DNA of 48,898 bases, taken from NORP181 sp047623555 (lineage in GTDB: Bacteria > Pseudomonadota > Alphaproteobacteria > Rhodobacterales > Rhodobacteraceae). The translations under genes and the position numbers were made by a program. The stretch is from the NCBI GenBank assembly GCA_047623555.1, contig JBLHMP010000020.1:1-48898 (forward strand), read 5' to 3'. Under the pieces are notes generated by a model, which saw only the letters and a list, made by a program, of their open reading frames with translations, ran no database searches and was not told the origin of the DNA. Shown piece after piece: positions 1 to 7,838 of this stretch; the stretch's first letter is position 1, and each line of letters opens with the position of its first letter.

Positions 1-165
1 AATACGCAGCTTATATTTAGCGGTGAAACGCCGCCGCTTCGGCAAATCCGTCAGTTCGGCTGTCGGCACCACAGGCCCGGGGACAACACGGGCATGGGGC
101 TCAGCCGGTGGGGTTGCATCAGACGCAGCAACCCCTGCAAGCGGGTCCTGTGAGGGCATAACCAT
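1..165 (-). CDS. IS3-type transposase OrfA, N-terminal part (runs off left edge)
   Basis: This minus-strand frame is open from an ATG at 165-163 to the window edge, giving 55 codons. It begins MVMPSQDPLAGVAASDATPP and has a Pro/Ala-rich leader. It ends in PKRRRFTAKYKLRI, the basic start of the helix-turn-helix typical of IS3-group OrfA proteins (the RR-F-T-A-E/K-YK pattern). An AGGAG Shine-Dalgarno lies about 9 bases upstream, and a second in-frame ATG is at 159-157. OrfA normally binds the element ends and is joined to the OrfB integrase by frameshifting; OrfB would lie outside the window. A small palindrome (CAAGT...ACTTG, 187-200) lies just upstream and may belong to the element end. Whether the element is intact cannot be judged. 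Confidence 0.7.
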   Translation of the reverse strand, partial: MVMPSQDPLAGVAASDATPPAEPHARVVPGPVVPTAELTDLPKRRRFTAKYKLRI

Positions 166-239
166 GGGTTCGTTCTCCTGGACCCTCAAGTGTAAACTTG
201 AGCAAACAATATGTCTCACTCCTATTGGCACGGAGGGTG

Positions 240-760
240 ATCGCCATCAGCGATTGGCCGAGTAGTTTCATACAATACATCCACTGACCGGCAGGGTTAT
301 GTGCAGCATGATCCCGAGAGGTTTCGTTTCGACGCGGCTCCGCTCCAGCGTCGCCACAGGGTGCGGCCCAGATACTGTTGTGCATTGACCGCATCGTTGG
401 GGGCAATTGCTCGGGGGCAATAGCTGGGGCACCCGTCAGTTTTTAGGGCTCTGCATCCTTACGCGGCGGGATCATCGCGTGGGCATCTCGGGCGGCAATC
501 GCCTCGTGGCATTTGCGCGTGTCATAGGCCGGTCTGCGGTGACACTGCCGATGACCTGATCGGCAGGGATTTGGTTCAGACGTTCCGGCAATACGGTAGC
601 ATCCCCGATATTGCCAATGGTGACTTTTACGGCCCGAACCTTCAGCGTTTCCTCATCGATGCCAATATGTATCTTACGCCAGATGCGACGTTTGGGGCTG
701 CCCATTGCCCGCAGGGTATTGCAGAGCAATGCACGAGAGGGATGTTTGCCCAATCGATCG
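240..760 (-). pseudogene. Decayed IS5-type transposase
   Basis: Minus-strand translation gives collinear pieces of one IS5-family DDE transposase in different frames. The core SPKRRIWRKIHIGIDEET...IGSVTAD lies at about 540-700 and carries the Asp after VTA. After a frame change comes IPPRKDAEP near 450-475. NDAVNAQQYLGRTLWRRWSG lies at about 345-400, SRVETK near 335-350, and CMKLLGQSLMA near 240-275. In intact relatives these blocks are continuous (IPPRKNAKPW, YLGRALWRRWSG, SRVETKMHC, KLLGQ). The gene therefore carries several frameshifts, a stop after the IPPRK block and a small insertion before the last block. It cannot make transposase. The identification rests on motif order recalled from the family. 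Confidence 0.75.
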
Positions 761-777
761 CAAGGACAACTGTGCGA

Positions 778-900
778 TCAAACCCACGTCCAATCAAACC
801 CACGTCCAATCGAGTTCATCGACTCTCCGCGTTGCCATCGATCCCATATCTCTGACTTCTGTTTATCCGTGAAAAATACTCGGCGACGATACTTCATCAT
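778..900 (-). pseudogene. IS30-type transposase, N-terminal fragment
   Basis: From an ATG at 900-898 the minus strand encodes 40 residues and then stops. The start MMKYRRRVFFTDKQKSEIWD followed by RWQRGESMNSIGRGFD matches the N-terminal DNA-binding segment of IS30-family transposases (RRR-Y/F-F-T-xxQKxxIWDRW...GxSMxxIGRxFDR). The DDE catalytic domain is absent: the reading frame runs into a 16-bp tandem duplication and terminates, and IS5-type sequence begins on its 3' side. The likeliest history is an IS30 element interrupted or deleted by the IS5-type element. Bases 901-1020 up to the GST gene show no coding signal that I recognise. Confidence 0.65.
779..810. repeat. 16-bp perfect tandem duplication
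   Basis: The unit CAAACCCACGTCCAAT occurs twice head to tail (779-794 and 795-810) inside the IS30-type fragment. Read on the minus strand, it repeats the GRGFDWTWV region and brings in the stop codon. A 16-bp insertion shifts the frame, so this slippage-type duplication may be what first inactivated the transposase. Confidence 0.9.
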
Positions 901-1020
901 TCTCACTCCATCTTTGCAAAAAGACTAGAGTGCTGCGCCGACCCGTTGAAGCCGCCGTACAAAGCAGACATCGTCCCGTTTTCGGTCGTTACTGTCACGA
1001 CATGCCTATTGTGTCATGGC

Positions 1021-1632
1021 CTAAGCACCGCCGCCTTTTTCAAAGGCACGCGCATAGGCCGGGCGGGCGTGGATGGCGTCGACAAAGGCCGCCAGTGCGG
1101 GGAAATCATTGCGACGGCCCAGACGCATGGCCACCTCGGCCGGAAAGCTAAGCATGATGTCGGCGGCCGATAATTCATCAAACACGAAATGGCCCGAGGG
1201 GCGCAGAATGGCGTTCATATAGGCGAAATGGCTGTCCAATTGCTGATCAATCCGGCGTTGTAGTGGTGCACCATCTTTGCCAAGTGTGCCGACATACAGG
1301 TTCAGCAGGATCGGCGTCATCGCCGACCCTTCGGCGAAATGCATCAGTTCCAGATGGCGGATATAGGCATCGGTGCCCGGCGCCGGGATCATCTGCGGGC
1401 CATAGGCGGCGCAGAGTACTTCGACAATGGCGGCGGATTCGGTGACCAGACGGCCTTCGATCTCGACCATCGGCGATTTGCCCAACGGGTGTACCGCCAG
1501 CAATTCGGGCGGCGCCAGATTGGTCACCTTGTCGCGCTCATAGCGGATCACCTCATACGGCGCAGCGAGCTCTTCGAGCAGCCACAGGATACGATGCGAT
1601 CGGGATCGGTTCAGGTGATGAACGGTAATCAT
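1021..1632 (-). CDS. Glutathione S-transferase family protein
   Basis: Protein of 203 residues starting MITVHHLNRSRSHRILWLLE. The N-terminal thioredoxin-fold domain has the usual GST layout: RSHRILWLLEEL helix, then HPLGKSPMVEIEG with the cis-Pro, then TESAAIVEVL (E-S binds the glutathione gamma-glutamyl group). An all-helical C-terminal domain follows, with FDELSAADIMLSFP as the N-capping box. It would conjugate glutathione to electrophiles, or act as an isomerase or peroxidase, in the cytoplasm. I chose the ATG at 1632 because it overlaps the stop of the upstream hydrolase gene as ATGA, implying translational coupling. Longer in-frame starts at 1647 or 1689 would overlap the hydrolase more and have no better ribosome site. 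Substrate unknown. Confidence 0.9.
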   Translation of the reverse strand: MITVHHLNRSRSHRILWLLEELAAPYEVIRYERDKVTNLAPPELLAVHPLGKSPMVEIEGRLVTESAAIVEVLCAAYGPQMIPAPGTDAYIRHLELMHFAEGSAMTPILLNLYVGTLGKDGAPLQRRIDQQLDSHFAYMNAILRPSGHFVFDELSAADIMLSFPAEVAMRLGRRNDFPALAAFVDAIHARPAYARAFEKGGGA

Positions 1633-2507
1633 GTTGTTTGGGTCCATTTCAAAACGGCGTCGGCGACGTCTTGTGGGATTTGATGGCAAATCCAGTGATT
1701 GGCATTGGGGAATGTGACGCGGGTCAGGTTAGGTGCAAGCTCTTCTAACCCTTCGGTAGATTCAGGCAACAACGCAATGTCGTCTTCGCCCCAAATCAGC
1801 AGATGCGGTTGTTTTAATCCCAACTTATCTGCGGGCATAATTGGTGGGTTTTCCAGCGGTGTATCAGGGTCGGCCACCGCAATAGGCGAGGCGCGATACC
1901 AATGGATCATGGTTTTGAGCCGCCCGCCACGCGCCCATTCGGTTTTATATGTGGCCAACCGCTCTGGTGATATCCATGCAGTATTGTCGCCACGGGTTAG
2001 CATCGCGCCAATCCGGGCGAAATTATCCTCGGCGAGCCGGTCTTCTGAGCCGTCCTGGCGCAGAAAGTTGATATATTGCGAGGCTTTGGACTGTGCGCCA
2101 CCTTTGGACAACTCGCGTTGAAACGGCACCGGATGCACGCCGTTGGCGATGATCAGACGGTCGACCAATTCTGGGCGCATGATGGTCAGCGCATAGGCCA
2201 CTGCCGCGCCCCAGTCATGGCCAAACACGGTTAATGGCCCGCCAATATGGTCGATCAACGCCGCCATGTCCGACACCAGTGCGCCGACCGAATAGTTTTT
2301 GACACCCTCGGGCGCCCAACTCTGGCCATAGCCGCGTTGATCCGGAGCGATGCAGTGGAAATGATCGGACAGGAGTGGCGCCAGATCGGACCAGGCACCG
2401 CCATATTCGGGAAAGCCGTGCAGCATCAAAAGCGGCGGCAGATCAGGATTGCCCCAGCGCCGGATAAAAAATGGCTGGCCGTTTAAGTCAAGTGTTTCGG
2501 TCTTCAT
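1629..2507 (-). CDS. Alpha/beta hydrolase, epoxide-hydrolase-like
   Basis: 292 residues with the soluble epoxide hydrolase/haloalkane dehalogenase plan. The oxyanion-hole motif HGFPEYGGAW (from about residue 30) is followed by DQRGYGQS and then by VFGHDWGAAVAY, where the nucleophile is Asp (about residue 98) rather than Ser. A helical cap follows. A second acid lies in WGEDDIALLPE and the catalytic His in NANHWICHQ. Asp nucleophile plus HGFP points to epoxide hydrolysis; a dehalogenase would usually have Trp next to the Asp, which is also present here (HDWG), so the substrate class stays open. The gene overlaps the GST gene by 4 bases, and an epoxide hydrolase plus a GST makes sense as paired detoxification of electrophiles. 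Confidence 0.88.
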   Translation of the reverse strand: MKTETLDLNGQPFFIRRWGNPDLPPLLMLHGFPEYGGAWSDLAPLLSDHFHCIAPDQRGYGQSWAPEGVKNYSVGALVSDMAALIDHIGGPLTVFGHDWGAAVAYALTIMRPELVDRLIIANGVHPVPFQRELSKGGAQSKASQYINFLRQDGSEDRLAEDNFARIGAMLTRGDNTAWISPERLATYKTEWARGGRLKTMIHWYRASPIAVADPDTPLENPPIMPADKLGLKQPHLLIWGEDDIALLPESTEGLEELAPNLTRVTFPNANHWICHQIPQDVADAVLKWTQTT

Positions 2508-2582
2508 GGTTTGGTGTCCGTGGTGATGAGGTGGTGGCGCGCAATGTCCGCGCCACCACCTATTTAGGTAAGAAGAGAGAGG

Positions 2583-2649
2583 TTATTTCCCGTTGGGCGG
2601 GCTTTCAATTATTGCCCGTTGGGCATGTCCAAATTATTGCCCTTTGGGC
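2583..2649. repeat. Three spaced copies of a gene's terminal codons
   Basis: Sequences TTATTTCCCGTTGGGC (2583-2598), TTATTGCCCGTTGGGC (2609-2624) and TTATTGCCCTTTGGGC (2634-2649) recur every 25-26 bases. The third is the real end of the lipase-like gene (minus strand: PKGQ then TAA). The other two repeat Pro-Asn-Gly-(Gln/Lys)-stop downstream. Two of the copies contain a small GCCC...GGGC inverted repeat, so they may together work as a terminator for the minus-strand gene. Confidence 0.75.
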
Positions 2650-3926
2650 AAGGTTTCAAACGTAAGTCCCTGGCCGGTGCGCGGTGCAAAACCCTTCCAG
2701 AATGTATGCTCTGCCGTGGGTTTCCCCGCGTCATCCATCGCGGTAACACCAGCATCCGCACGTTCGATCAGGTCGAAATAGCTGGCTTTGTCGCTGTCAC
2801 CTTTCAGGTGTTGATCCAGAAACGCAGTGGCAAAATGCTGGGCGATGTTGTTCATCCGGTTGGTATCCCAAAGTGCGTCCGCATAATGTTCAAACGGTTC
2901 GAAACCAAGGGCTTCATCCATTTCCCAGCCTTCTTCGGGGGCGGGCATGGGCGCGGCGGCATTGTGGTTTGCGCCTTCAAACGTCAACAAATGCCGGTCG
3001 GTGCCGGTGGTCTCGGCAAAGATCTGACGGATGGCCCCGTAGACCGATACATCATCAACCCCGCCAGCCATCAACATCAGCGGCTTTTGGATACCAGACA
3101 GGCCTTCGGCATCCCAAAACCCGGTATTTTTGCCCCATGGTCCAATGGCAATGACGGCTTTGACCCGGTTATCAACCAACGCGATATGGCTGTCGGTTCC
3201 GGCCATGTTACGCTCAAGCAGGCCGTTCGGCGTACCCCAGCTGTATTCGGTTGCGGCCTTGGTTACACCGGCGCCGGTAAATATCAGCGCACCGTACCCG
3301 CCCATTGAATAACCGATGACACCGGTGGTGTCGGTGTCAACTATTGCGCCCAATGGCCCGTCAAGCGCGGCCATCTGGTCGATGACAAACCGCTGGTCAA
3401 TCGGGCGGTTCAACAAGGTTGAGCCAAAGGCGTTTTGATCAGAATAGGTGCTGTCTGTATGGTCGATCGCAACGGTGACATAGCCCTTGGAGGCCAGGTT
3501 TTCGCCCAGATGCGCCAGCAAATACCGGTTGCCCGGATAGCCATGCGAGATCACCACCAGCGGGTATTTTCCGGCCGTTGCGGGGGCGGCGTTACGTGCG
3601 GCCTGACCGTGTAATGGGAAAACGGTTTTGCCATCGCGCAGGGTCACCTGATAGGTACCGCCGGGCGTGGTGCCGTCGGCCGCAGGATACCAGACTTCGA
3701 CGGTCAGCGGCCGGTCGTAAAGCGGTTCGCTGTCAGCGGTGGTGTTGACGATGTCGTTTTGACCGGCATGGACAAAATTCAGCGTCTGAACCCCAATCAC
3801 GTGGTCGCCGTAAGCCGCCAGTTCTGGCGCATCTGGGCGAATCCGGTCAGCCCGGTTTTCGCCGAGCACAGGAGCGGCAGTGACAAGGCTGGCGGCAATG
3901 CCAAGCGCAGTAAGAGAATATCGCAT
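2634..3926 (-). CDS. Secreted alpha/beta hydrolase (PAF-acetylhydrolase/dienelactone hydrolase-like)
   Basis: 430 residues from the ATG at 3926, chosen because AAGGA stands about 9 bases upstream and the protein then begins with a clean signal peptide (MRYSLTALGIAASLVTAAP, cleaved near VLG-EN). An in-frame ATG at 3983 would put 19 non-signal residues in front. Catalytic elements: oxyanion motif VVISHGYPGNRYLL, nucleophile Ser in GYSMGGYGALIF, and a late His in FEGANHNAAAP. The order resembles bacterial relatives of platelet-activating-factor acetylhydrolase. It is probably periplasmic or exported and cleaves an ester, but the substrate cannot be read from sequence. It stands alone, divergent from ppk2. 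Confidence 0.85.
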   Translation of the reverse strand: MRYSLTALGIAASLVTAAPVLGENRADRIRPDAPELAAYGDHVIGVQTLNFVHAGQNDIVNTTADSEPLYDRPLTVEVWYPAADGTTPGGTYQVTLRDGKTVFPLHGQAARNAAPATAGKYPLVVISHGYPGNRYLLAHLGENLASKGYVTVAIDHTDSTYSDQNAFGSTLLNRPIDQRFVIDQMAALDGPLGAIVDTDTTGVIGYSMGGYGALIFTGAGVTKAATEYSWGTPNGLLERNMAGTDSHIALVDNRVKAVIAIGPWGKNTGFWDAEGLSGIQKPLMLMAGGVDDVSVYGAIRQIFAETTGTDRHLLTFEGANHNAAAPMPAPEEGWEMDEALGFEPFEHYADALWDTNRMNNIAQHFATAFLDQHLKGDSDKASYFDLIERADAGVTAMDDAGKPTAEHTFWKGFAPRTGQGLTFETLPKGQ

Positions 3927-4087
3927 AAGGTGAGGTCCTTTATTCTGGCAGTATTTGGCAATCCGAGGCGTAGGCACCCACATTGATCTAAAGATATATT
4001 GAGTGTGACAGTTTATTGACTCGGATCAAGGTCGGATTGGTTTGGGGGGGGTAATATTGGCCAAACCTCATTTCAGGAGACTTGCCC

Positions 4088-4987
4088 ATGATGACGACGC
4101 CCTCGTTCAATAATTCTGCGACCAAACCCGCTGCCCCAACTGCTGAACAGGTGCGTATCGCCTTTGAAAGCGGTCAATATCCGTATTCAACCAAGCTTGG
4201 GCGCAGTGAGTACGAAAAGACCAAAGCGCGATTGCAGGCTGAGCTGCTAAAGGTGCAACTTTGGTCGCAGGAATCTGGCGAACGGTTTGTGTTGATCTTT
4301 GAGGGGCGGGATGCGGCTGGTAAGGGCGGCACGATCAAACGGTTCACCGAGCACCTGAACCCACGCGCGGCGCGGGTTGTAGCGCTGAATAAACCCGGCC
4401 AGAAAGAGCTGGGCCAGTGGTATTTTCAGCGTTATGTGCAAGAGCTGCCAACCGCCGGGGAAATGGTGTTTTATGACCGGTCCTGGTACAATCGCGCCGG
4501 TGTTGAACGGGTCATGGGGTTCTGTGGTGCGGGCGAATATCTGGAATTCATGCGCCAGACACCTGATCTGGAACGGATGTTGGTGCGCTCGGGTATCCGG
4601 CTTTATAAATATTGGTTCTCGGTCACGCAGGAAGAGCAGAAAAGCCGCTTTGACAGTCGCTCGCTTGATCCGCTGAAACGCTGGAAACTTAGCCCGATTG
4701 ATAAGGCCAGCCTTGGCAAATGGGATGACTACACCGAGGCCAAAGAGGCGATGTTCTTTTATACAGACACCGCTGATGCGCCGTGGACTGTAATCAAATC
4801 AAACGACAAAAAACGCGCCCGGCTGAATTGCATGCGCCACTTTTTGGCGTCGCTGGAATATCCGGACAAAAATCTTGATATTGTCGGCTCACCCGATCTG
4901 TTGATTGTTGGGCAGGCGCATCATGTGATCCACCGGTCTGACCATATTTTAGGAACGGCGTTGCATCCTGATAGCCGGATTAAGTAG
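4088..4987 (+). CDS. ppk2: Polyphosphate kinase 2 (PPK2 family)
   Basis: 299 residues. The protein has the P-loop-kinase fold of PPK2: Walker A GRDAAGKGGT at about residues 73-82, then KRFTEHLNPR, the KPGQKELGQWYFQRYV stretch, Walker B in VFYDRSWYNRAGVERVM, and the C-terminal lid with SRSLDPLKRWKLSPID. A single PPK2 domain of this length is typical of the class that phosphorylates nucleoside diphosphates with polyphosphate (or the reverse), in the cytoplasm. I chose the ATG at 4088 because AGGAG lies 8 bases upstream; an in-frame TTG at 4082 sits too close to that site and ATG 4091 is also possible. NDP specificity is not deducible by eye. Confidence 0.93.
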   Translation: MMTTPSFNNSATKPAAPTAEQVRIAFESGQYPYSTKLGRSEYEKTKARLQAELLKVQLWSQESGERFVLIFEGRDAAGKGGTIKRFTEHLNPRAARVVALNKPGQKELGQWYFQRYVQELPTAGEMVFYDRSWYNRAGVERVMGFCGAGEYLEFMRQTPDLERMLVRSGIRLYKYWFSVTQEEQKSRFDSRSLDPLKRWKLSPIDKASLGKWDDYTEAKEAMFFYTDTADAPWTVIKSNDKKRARLNCMRHFLASLEYPDKNLDIVGSPDLLIVGQAHHVIHRSDHILGTALHPDSRIK

Positions 4988-5077
4988 CGCAATCCGAAAA
5001 GTGGGAACCGGGTTTCGGACTCAATTGCGCGGAGACTAAGGCGTTCGCAATCCGAAAAGTGGCAATCGGTTTTCGGA
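4988..5077. repeat. Pair of short palindromic repeats, possible bidirectional terminator
   Basis: Two copies of GCAATCCGAAAAGTGG...TTTCGGA lie between convergent genes. Copy 1 has a stem TCCGAAA/TTTCGGA (4993-4999 with 5013-5019), nested in an outer GCGCAAT/ATTGCGC pair. Copy 2 has a perfect 8-bp stem TCCGAAAA/TTTTCGGA (5051-5058 with 5070-5077). The form resembles dispersed extragenic palindromes of alphaproteobacteria. The position between ppk2 (+) and the DUF2461 gene (-) fits 3'-end formation for both. Confidence 0.75.
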
Positions 5078-5101
5078 GCCTACTGCCTGGAGATTTGGTG
5101 C

Positions 5102-5758
5102 CTAAAACCCGATTTTGAGCAGTTCAAGCAGCGGTCTGATCTGGCCAAACTGGCGGTTGAGCGTGGCCAAGGGCGTGGGCCAGTCTGTGGCGGGGATATG
5201 GCCCCAGACGGCCAGCCCTTTGCGTCGTAGTAATTCGCCCTGTGGATGGTCCTTGGCGTAAGGGGCCGGGATACGTTTGAGCTCGGGCGTGTCCGGGAGC
5301 AACCCGGCCTTGGCCAGATCACCAAGCAGCGTTTGCACCAGTGTGCCGAAATCACCGGTTACGGCTGTGCGCCAGTCGGGCAGGGTGGTTTTGTCAAACT
5401 GAATAAGGCCACCGCCAATCCGCACATAATCTGGTGCTATGCCAAGAAACAGAGCGGGGCGCGCCGGGCCTGTGCCGCCAATGGTCCACATCATGTGCAG
5501 ATGCGTGTGATAGGGTGTTTTGTCCTTGGTAAACCGCACATCGCGGTGCGCCCGAAACAGTTTTGGGCTTAGGGTTTGGCCCATTTGGCGGCCCATGTCA
5601 TAGGCGATCTGATCCAAAAGCAGCGCCGCCGGGGTTTTCAGGGTGCTGTTATAATGTGCCTTGTGAGCGGCAAACCAGTCGCGATTGTTCTGTGTCGCGA
5701 GCTCGGACAGAAAGGCGCGGGCTTCGGGGGGCAGGGCCGCGAAAGGATCAGAAGGCAT
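5102..5758 (-). CDS. DUF2461 family protein
   Basis: 218 residues. Recognised from the family pattern: N-terminal FLSELATQNNRDWFAAHKAHY, then the middle signature LFRAHRDVRFTKDKTPYHTHL, then the GPARPALFLGIAPDYVRIGGG strand region (RDVRFSKDKTPYKTH and YFEISP-like in relatives). DUF2461 proteins are about 220 residues and soluble, with no established reaction. No signal peptide is seen. AGGA precedes the ATG. The gene is convergent with ppk2, separated by the palindromic repeats, and has no operon partner, so context gives no functional clue. Confidence 0.88.
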   Translation of the reverse strand: MPSDPFAALPPEARAFLSELATQNNRDWFAAHKAHYNSTLKTPAALLLDQIAYDMGRQMGQTLSPKLFRAHRDVRFTKDKTPYHTHLHMMWTIGGTGPARPALFLGIAPDYVRIGGGLIQFDKTTLPDWRTAVTGDFGTLVQTLLGDLAKAGLLPDTPELKRIPAPYAKDHPQGELLRRKGLAVWGHIPATDWPTPLATLNRQFGQIRPLLELLKIGF

Positions 5759-5889
5759 AGGATCTTCCTGGTGTTTTACGCATCATAGTGGTGCCTTGTC
5801 TGCACGCGCAAACCAAATGAATGCGAGGCGAAATTCGGCCTCTTGCCGGGGCGCTGCAATGCTCCTAATGCTGGTGGATGGGCGTTCAA

Positions 5890-7239
5890 ATGTCATATCC
5901 CGGTCACGCCCGCGCCATTCTGGTGCTGGGCCTTCCTATTGTCGGAAGCAACCTGGCGCAGTTTGCCATTGGGTTGACCGATACCGTCATGCTTGGCTGG
6001 TACGGAATCGAAGCGCTGGCGGCGGTGACGCTGGCGTCGTCGTATTTCTTTGTGCTGTTTTTGATGGGGTCCGGGTTTGCATGGGCGGTGATGCCGATGG
6101 TGGCGGCCTTTGATGCCGAGGGCGACGAAATTGGATTGCGCCGGGCCACGCGCATGGGGCTTTGGTTGTCCGCGCTGTTTGCGGTTTTTGCGATGCCGCT
6201 ATTGTGGTGGTCCGAGCATGTATTGCTTGCCTTAGGGCAAAACGAGGAGGTGGCAGATCAGGCGGCGCAATACCTGCGCATTGCCGGTTGGGGCATATTC
6301 CCGGCGTTGTTTGTGATGGTGCTCAAATCGTATCTGGCGGCGTTGGAGCGAACGCAGATTGCGTTGTGGATCACTATTTTTGCGGCGGTTCTGAACGGAT
6401 TTGCCAATTACGCGCTGATTTTTGGCAATTGGGGTGCGCCAGAGCTTGGCATTGCAGGGGCGGCGATTGCGTCGGTGATGACGCAACTGGTGTCGCTTGT
6501 CGGAGTGATGATTTACGGGCTGAAAGTGTTGCCGGAACATCGGCTGTACCAGCGATTGTGGCGGCTGGATTTTGAGATGTTTGTAAAAGTGTTCCGGCTG
6601 GGTGTGCCGATTGGGTTAACCACTTTGTCCGAAGTGTCGCTGTTCACAGCGACGGCGATGATGATGGGGTGGCTAGGCACTGTGCCACTGGCGGCACATG
6701 GCATTGCGTTACAGTTGGCAAGCGGCACATTCATGGTTCACCTTGGGTTAAGCAGTGCTGCCACGGTGCGCGCGGGCAATGCCTATGGGCGCGGTGACCG
6801 GCAGCATATGGCGCGCGGTGCGATTGTGGTGATTGTGTTGTCGCTGCTTATGTCATTGGCGACGGTGGCGTTGTTCTTGGGCATGCCGCAATACCTGATC
6901 TCGCTGTTTTTGGATATGAACGATCCTGAGAGTGCGCAGATCATCAAGATTGGCGTTGGCTTGCTGGCGGTGGCGGCGTTGTTTCAGCTGGTGGACGGCG
7001 CCCAGGTTATGGCGCTTGGATTGTTGCGCGGTGTGCAAGATACCGGGGTGCCGTTGGTGATTGGGGTCATGTCCTATTGGGTCGTCGGGATATCGACGTC
7101 GTATTATTTGGGGTTTGTGCTTGGCCTGGATGGTATTGGTGTCTGGCTGGGTCTGGTTGTTGGTCTGGCCTGCGCCGGGGTGTTTTTGATGATCCGGTTT
7201 TGGGGCACGGCAATTCGGCGGGTGGGGTCGCCTGACTAG
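5890..7239 (+). CDS. MATE-family multidrug/cation antiporter (NorM-like)
   Basis: About 449 residues with twelve hydrophobic segments. The N-terminal part (MSYPGHARAILVLGLPIVGS, then FAIGLTDTVMLGWYG) carries the conserved first-helix Pro and the TD-VMLG motif of MATE transporters. A second half begins near VFRLGVPIGLTTLSEVSLF, giving the usual two-bundle internal symmetry. GVQDTGVPL is the typical late loop motif. It should export cationic drugs or metabolites across the inner membrane using Na+ or H+. I prefer ATG 5890, which matches the conserved start; an in-frame ATG at 5878 adds four residues. It is not in an operon. Confidence 0.92.
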   Translation: MSYPGHARAILVLGLPIVGSNLAQFAIGLTDTVMLGWYGIEALAAVTLASSYFFVLFLMGSGFAWAVMPMVAAFDAEGDEIGLRRATRMGLWLSALFAVFAMPLLWWSEHVLLALGQNEEVADQAAQYLRIAGWGIFPALFVMVLKSYLAALERTQIALWITIFAAVLNGFANYALIFGNWGAPELGIAGAAIASVMTQLVSLVGVMIYGLKVLPEHRLYQRLWRLDFEMFVKVFRLGVPIGLTTLSEVSLFTATAMMMGWLGTVPLAAHGIALQLASGTFMVHLGLSSAATVRAGNAYGRGDRQHMARGAIVVIVLSLLMSLATVALFLGMPQYLISLFLDMNDPESAQIIKIGVGLLAVAALFQLVDGAQVMALGLLRGVQDTGVPLVIGVMSYWVVGISTSYYLGFVLGLDGIGVWLGLVVGLACAGVFLMIRFWGTAIRRVGSPD

Positions 7240-7356
7240 AGTTTGTTGCGTTTCTTAGGAGCCGGACATTCATCTGCAAGGGGAGGCCGCGTTTGCGCCG
7301 CATAACGCGTTTAGCCGGTCAGATGAATTTGATGTGATGCTACGTGCTCAGAAAGG

Positions 7357-7375
7357 CAGGGGGCGCTGCCCCCTG
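7357..7375 (+). terminator. GC-rich hairpin after the MATE gene
   Basis: CAGGGGGC/GCCCCCTG makes an 8-bp perfect stem with a 3-base loop, followed by ACCCCCGAGGTATTT. This GC hairpin plus ATTT tail is common at gene ends in Rhodobacterales. It lies between convergent genes; no long U-tract is present, so the strength is uncertain. Confidence 0.5.
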
Positions 7376-7411
7376 ACCCCCGAGGTATTTAGGACGAGAA
7401 GAAATAGCGGC

Positions 7412-7828
7412 TTAGCCGGTTTTCTGCATGGCCTTCATCATGCGGTCGGCCTTTTTGCGCACCAGCACAGAGCGCAAATCATGCATGGCCAGCAGCAGAT
7501 CATCGGTGACCTGTTCCAACTGGTCCTCACCGGCCTTTGACTGGGCCCAGTGGGTGGTGGTGTTCAGATAGTCCACAGCACGGTGAATATCGTCCATGTC
7601 GCGATGGGCGAGCAGGGTCGCGCGGTCTTCCATCCAGTCTTTGATGCGGGTCAGGTCAGCGTCGGTCAGGGTGCGATCGCCATGCGGTTTGATTTCGCAG
7701 TTGCGGATGTTGACCACGGCGATCTGGTCCATTTCAATGCGGCGCTGGCGGTTCTCGGTGTCAATCCTGAACACAAATGCGCCATTGTCACGGACGCGAA
7801 AGTAATAGTCGGGTAGGTCGGTCGACAT
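7412..7828 (-). CDS. Conserved hypothetical protein, 138 aa
   Basis: Soluble, charged protein with no signal peptide. The N-terminal half is strand-like (PDYYFRVRDNGAFVFRIDTE, then RRIEMDQIAVVNIRNCEIKP). The C-terminal half is helical, with DLTRIKDWMEDRATLLAHRD and a basic end VRKKADRMMKAMQKTG. I do not recognise a named domain. The stop of the aminotransferase gene lies only 10 bases upstream of its ATG, so the two are probably one transcript. A GGGGG stretch before the ATG may serve as a weak ribosome site. The protein is plausibly cytoplasmic; no role is assigned. Confidence 0.75.
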   Translation of the reverse strand: MSTDLPDYYFRVRDNGAFVFRIDTENRQRRIEMDQIAVVNIRNCEIKPHGDRTLTDADLTRIKDWMEDRATLLAHRDMDDIHRAVDYLNTTTHWAQSKAGEDQLEQVTDDLLLAMHDLRSVLVRKKADRMMKAMQKTG

Positions 7829-7838
7829 CGTGAACCCC

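Noticed and set aside
1633..1689. Upstream starts for the GST gene
   Set aside because: The Arg-rich extension overlaps the hydrolase end; the ATGA overlap at 1632 is the better start.
2619..3308. Plus-strand open frame of 229 codons
   Set aside because: Antisense to the lipase-like gene with an intact Ser/His motif set; no family resemblance.
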